Positions 61,398-64,000 of a stretch of DNA of 64,000 nt are shown here, piece after piece. Position numbers and translations under genes: made by a program. The notes beneath the pieces were generated by a model. It had not been told where the DNA came from. It did not search any database and saw nothing but the letters and a program-made list of their open reading frames with translations. The stretch is from Streptomyces fradiae. Lineage in GTDB: Bacteria > Actinomycetota > Actinomycetes > Streptomycetales > Streptomycetaceae. The stretch covers positions 868,001-932,000 of the forward strand of contig NZ_CP065958.1 in the NCBI RefSeq assembly GCF_041270065.1, in the 5' to 3' direction. Position 1 is the first letter of the stretch, and each line of letters opens with the position of its first letter.

Positions 61398-62197
61398 CAC
61401 GACTCCCGGGCGGTGGTCGGGGCCGCGGCGGGGGCGGCGGCCGAGGGGCCGGCGGGTGTGGCGGGCGGGGTGGTGGCCTCCCAGCGGCAGCCGTGTCCGC
61501 CGCGGTCCTCACTGAGCCGGTAGGAGACCCGGTAGCCCTTGGCGCGGACGTTCGCCGACATGGCCCGGGTGCAGTACGTGCAGGGCGAGGCGAGCGTGAG
61601 GCGTACCCCGTCGCCGCTGCGGGCCTTCTCCCGGTAGTCCCAGATCGCGCAGTGCGTGATGTGCACGGAGGCGGTGGTGGCGGGCCCGTTCGGCCGGTCC
61701 GTGCTCACCTCGTAGGCCGAGCCGTACAGTTCGGCCTGGCGGGCGATCCGCCGGATGGGGTCGGCGGCGCCGCCGCCGCGGTCGGGTTCGACCCAGCGGT
61801 GGACCTCCGCGTTGGCCGCCGCCCACTCGGCGAGCACGTCCTCGCCGTACCGGGCGACGAGGAAACGCTCCATCAGGGCCTGGCCGCGGAAGAAGATCCG
61901 CTGCCAGTCCGCCGCGGAGCCGGTGGATCCGCCGGATCCGGTGGGCAGGTCGGCGAACATCTCCGACTGGAGTCCGAACCAGCCCTCCAGGTCGGCGGCG
62001 AGGCCGAGCCCCACCAGGAACCGGGTCAGTCCGGCCTCGGCCTCGTGCAGTCGCTGCCGCCACAGGGCCGCGCGCTCCGAGTCGGGCATGGCGGCGAACA
62101 CGCTCGCCCGGGTCTCGCTGTCGGTGTCGTCGGACCGGGGTGCCGCGAGGCCGGGGGCCGGCCCCACGGCTATGCCCCCGTTGGCCGCTGCACTCAT
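61397..62197 (-). CDS. Unrecognised Cys-rich protein at the head of the biosynthetic operon
   Basis: A 266-residue soluble protein. The N-terminal 35 and C-terminal 25 residues are low complexity. The middle is helical, with LTRFLVGLGLAADLEGWFGL (58-77) and a FFRGQALMERFLVARYG segment. The C-terminal part carries His182-Cys183 in THCAIWDYRE, a PCTYCT pair (Cys206, Cys209) and HGCRWE (Cys237). This could be a metal site. The Cys pattern loosely recalls L-2-amino-thiazoline-4-carboxylic acid hydrolase-like proteins, but I am not confident. The ATG at 62197 follows GGGAGAAG. It overlaps asnB by one base and is the first gene of the operon. Confidence 0.75.
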   Translation of the reverse strand: MSAAANGGIAVGPAPGLAAPRSDDTDSETRASVFAAMPDSERAALWRQRLHEAEAGLTRFLVGLGLAADLEGWFGLQSEMFADLPTGSGGSTGSAADWQRIFFRGQALMERFLVARYGEDVLAEWAAANAEVHRWVEPDRGGGAADPIRRIARQAELYGSAYEVSTDRPNGPATTASVHITHCAIWDYREKARSGDGVRLTLASPCTYCTRAMSANVRAKGYRVSYRLSEDRGGHGCRWEATTPPATPAGPSAAAPAAAPTTARES

Positions 62198-62441
62198 CAA
62201 CTTCTCCCTCTGCGAAACGGTGACCGGACATCGGGCGCCCGGCCACCGACCACGCTAGGAAGAAGGCCATCGGGCCAGAAGCTCCCTTCGGCCCGGATCG
62301 GGGGAACGTTCGGAGCGCCGGGAGGAGCCCGGGCCCCCCGGACCGCTGGTCCATTGGTCGAATGCCTGTGCGCCCCGAGGATCCCCGGGAGCGGGCAGGC
62401 CCGGGTCGGGCACGCGCCGGGCGCGGGTCGTGGCGACGCAC
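62198..62441. other. Promoter region of the coupled biosynthetic operon
   Basis: With the hairpin downstream of the LuxR gene this forms a 297-base gap. It holds the ribosome site of the unknown protein and a short palindrome (GGACC and GGTCC with 3 bases between, 62340-62352). No clear -35/-10 pair could be assigned on the minus strand. Confidence 0.4.
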
Positions 62442-62472
62442 GAGGGCGGGGCCCTTTGCGGACCCCGCCCTC
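62442..62472 (-). terminator. Hairpin terminator of the LuxR-type regulator gene
   Basis: GAGGGCGGGG (62442-62451) and CCCCGCCCTC (62463-62472) form a perfect 10-base stem with an 11-base loop, 22 bases past the regulator stop. Confidence 0.65.
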
Positions 62473-62494
62473 CACGTGCGGTGTGCGCGCCTCC

Positions 62495-63433
62495 CTACGC
62501 CAGTCCCTGGCGCAGGGCGTAGAGCGCGGCCTTCAGACGGTCCGGCTGGCCGATCTTGCGCAGGGCCCCGGACAGGTACTTCTTGACGGTCGCGACCGAC
62601 AGCGAGAGCTCCCGCCCGATCTCCGCGTTCGACAGTCCGCGGGCCAGCAGGGCGAGGACGGCCCGCTCACGGTCCGTCAGTCCGGCTTCGTCGACGGGGA
62701 GTTCGCCCGGGTCGTCGGCCGGGTGCGGGCCGCCCTCCGCGAGCAGGTCGTCCTCCAGCGGCGCCGGCAGGAAGATCGAACCGCCGGCGGCGACGACCGA
62801 GATGGCCCGGACCACACAGCTCGGGTCCTGGTCGAGCGGGAAGGCACCGCTCACCCCGGCCCGGAGCATCCGCGTGACCTGGGAGGCGCTCTCGGGCTTT
62901 CGCAGCAGAATGATCCGCGCCTGGGCGACCCCCTTGGAGCGGCGCAGGGAGCGGACCGTGGCCAGGTCCTTGGGCAGCGCCCCGGAGGCCCCGAGCAGCA
63001 CCACGTCGGGGCGGTAGCTGGGCATCTCGCGCAGCGCCTGCCACTGGTCCCGCACCGCGCCGACCACGCGGAGGCCCTCCCCCTGCGCCGAGTCGAGCAC
63101 GGTGCGCAGTCCGGCGAGGGCGATCGGGTGCCCGCCGGCGAGCAGCACCCGGGCGGCGATCCACGGGGAGTTGGCGGGGCTGTCGTTCCCCGCCGGATTG
63201 GACAAGGGCGTCAGGCGTAACTCGTACCTCCGTGAGTCCAGCACGGCGGCGTCCTCGCGGAAGAGCCGCTGGTGCCCGGCGGCGCTGTCGAAGGGATTGC
63301 AGGCCTCGGCCTCGATCAGTTCCTGTTCCGAGAGCCTCGCCACCTTCAGCAGCGGCGCACGCCCGGTGCCCTGCTGTGCTCTCCGCTGCGTGGTCCCCGT
63401 CGTGGCTCCGATAACCACGGTCATTCTGTTCAC
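62495..63433 (-). CDS. LuxR-family regulator with an atypical (Asp-less) receiver domain
   Basis: A 312-residue protein with a poorly conserved 90-residue start, a receiver-like domain (about 95-215) and a LuxR/GerE helix-turn-helix (LTDRERAVLALLARGLSNAEIGRELSLSVATVKKYL, 252-286). In the receiver the acidic pair is replaced (LLAGGHPIAL) and the phosphate-accepting Asp is replaced by Gly148 (VVLLGASGALP), so normal phosphorylation is impossible. The GTG at 63433 is eight bases after GGAGGAAA; an ATG at 63424 is an alternative. It is upstream of the biosynthetic operon on the same strand and may be its pathway-specific activator, as for JadR1-like atypical regulators. Confidence 0.87.
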   Translation of the reverse strand: MNRMTVVIGATTGTTQRRAQQGTGRAPLLKVARLSEQELIEAEACNPFDSAAGHQRLFREDAAVLDSRRYELRLTPLSNPAGNDSPANSPWIAARVLLAGGHPIALAGLRTVLDSAQGEGLRVVGAVRDQWQALREMPSYRPDVVLLGASGALPKDLATVRSLRRSKGVAQARIILLRKPESASQVTRMLRAGVSGAFPLDQDPSCVVRAISVVAAGGSIFLPAPLEDDLLAEGGPHPADDPGELPVDEAGLTDRERAVLALLARGLSNAEIGRELSLSVATVKKYLSGALRKIGQPDRLKAALYALRQGLA

Positions 63434-63551
63434 TGCATTTCCTCCCCCGTGAGTCATGGGCATCGCATGGATCCTAAACATCCATTTCAAGCACATCGGA
63501 GCAGAGCGACGGAAGAATCGGCCGAGAACATTCACACCTCCGAAACCGCGC

Positions 63552-64000
63552 TCATCTCAGGGCGACGCCCTTCGTCTCGCGCATTCCGGCGTAGACGAGA
63601 GTCGAAAGCAGGGCGAGGCCGGAGACGTACCACCCGAACCAGGCGGCGTGGCCCCGGTCGATCAGGGTCGTCGCCAGGTACGGGGCGGTGCCGCCGAAGG
63701 CGGCGACGGTGAGCGCGTACGGCACGCCGACGCCCGTCGTACGGACCGCGGCGGGGAACAGCTCGGCCATGACCGCGCCGCTGACGGCGGTGTACCCGGT
63801 GAGCAGCACCATGCCCGCGCACGAGATCAGCAGCAGGCTCCAGAAGGAGTTCCGCAGCAGCCCGAGCAGCGGGACGGTCAGCACCGTGAACCCCACGCCG
63901 AACGCGATCAGCAGGGGCTTGCGGCCCACCCGGTCCGAGAGCAGTCCCGCGAGCGGCTGGAGGACGATGAAGAAAGCGAGCGAGACGGTGCTCGCGGTGA
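63552..64000 (-). CDS. MFS transporter, metabolite:H+ symporter type (N-terminus outside window)
   Basis: The minus-strand frame is open to the right edge and ends at 63552, giving at least 149 C-terminal residues. It has DRVGRKPLLIAFGVGF, the MFS loop signature, then helices and ELFPAAVRTTGVGVPYALTVAAFGGTAPYLATTL, which is typical of the MHS family (ProP, ShiA, KgtP, CitA). Members import osmolytes, shikimate or organic acids. It is 118 bases upstream of the LuxR gene on the same strand. Confidence 0.82.
   Translation of the reverse strand, partial: TASTVSLAFFIVLQPLAGLLSDRVGRKPLLIAFGVGFTVLTVPLLGLLRNSFWSLLLISCAGMVLLTGYTAVSGAVMAELFPAAVRTTGVGVPYALTVAAFGGTAPYLATTLIDRGHAAWFGWYVSGLALLSTLVYAGMRETKGVALR

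Noticed and set aside
61398..61400. GTG at 61400 as the start of the AsnB-type gene
   Set aside because: It would put Met-Met before the catalytic Cys; the glutaminase mechanism needs Cys right after the initiator Met, so the ATG at 61397 is used.
49343..64000. Phenazine or AHBA (ansamycin/mitomycin) pathway suggested by the class II DAHP synthase
   Set aside because: No PhzE/PhzB/PhzG-like, AHBA synthase or aminoDAHP-pathway partner genes are visible in the window.

Overview
The window looks like chromosome of a Streptomyces-type actinomycete. It has very high GC with third-position bias, GTG starts, tightly overlapping operons, DmdR/IdeR-type iron boxes, an F420/LLM-type oxidoreductase, a HelY-type helicase with DUF3516-like tail, a Cys-containing actinobacterial leader peptide and a TTGACC/TAGGTT promoter. 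No tRNA, rRNA or CRISPR array was seen.

Layout. 1-5.6 kb: end of an MFS transporter, an aldehyde dehydrogenase and an acyl-CoA ligase (probable operon), a membrane PP2C phosphatase and a merB (organomercurial lyase) remnant. 5.6-18.2 kb: an iron-controlled siderophore island. On the minus strand, ATP-grasp ligase, NIS synthetase, MFS exporter, NIS synthetase and PLP decarboxylase follow in the order of the vibrioferrin operon pvsABCDE, each overlapping the next by 4 bases. Beside it are a 2Fe-2S ferric-siderophore reductase-like gene, a binding lipoprotein and two permeases plus ATPase. Four iron-box-like sites sit at the four promoters. 18.2-24.5 kb: an MFS gene, then a graveyard of mobile DNA (Tn3-family transposase fragment, shattered resolvase, shattered large serine integrase) around an intact FAD monooxygenase/TetR pair. 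24.5-30.4 kb: YjbQ protein, then a sulfonate-sulfur operon (leaderless leader peptide, ssuC, ssuB, frameshifted ssuA, ssuD, flavoprotein oxidoreductase).

30.3-49.4 kb: MltG, a 19-residue micro-ORF, an ABC exporter divergent from a MarR regulator, a large FAD/Fe-S dehydrogenase, an ECF sigma factor with a membrane partner, a secreted pectate lyase and a PNGase A-like glycoamidase, a heterodimeric ABC exporter with asymmetric ATP sites, a metal-dependent-hydrolase-like membrane protein, a DEAD/DEAH-box helicase and a TesB thioesterase.

49.3-64 kb: what appears to be part of a chorismate-derived secondary-metabolite cluster. One minus-strand operon holds an LLM oxidoreductase, class II DAHP synthase, chorismate synthase and a PfkB kinase, which would raise chorismate supply. 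A second, fully coupled minus-strand operon holds a Cys-rich unknown protein, an asparagine synthetase-type amidotransferase, a flavin reductase, an HpaB-type aromatic hydroxylase and a methyltransferase. Two MFS transporters, an XRE/MmyB-type regulator and a LuxR-type regulator with an Asp-less receiver complete it. The cluster probably continues past the right edge. The product cannot be named from what is visible.
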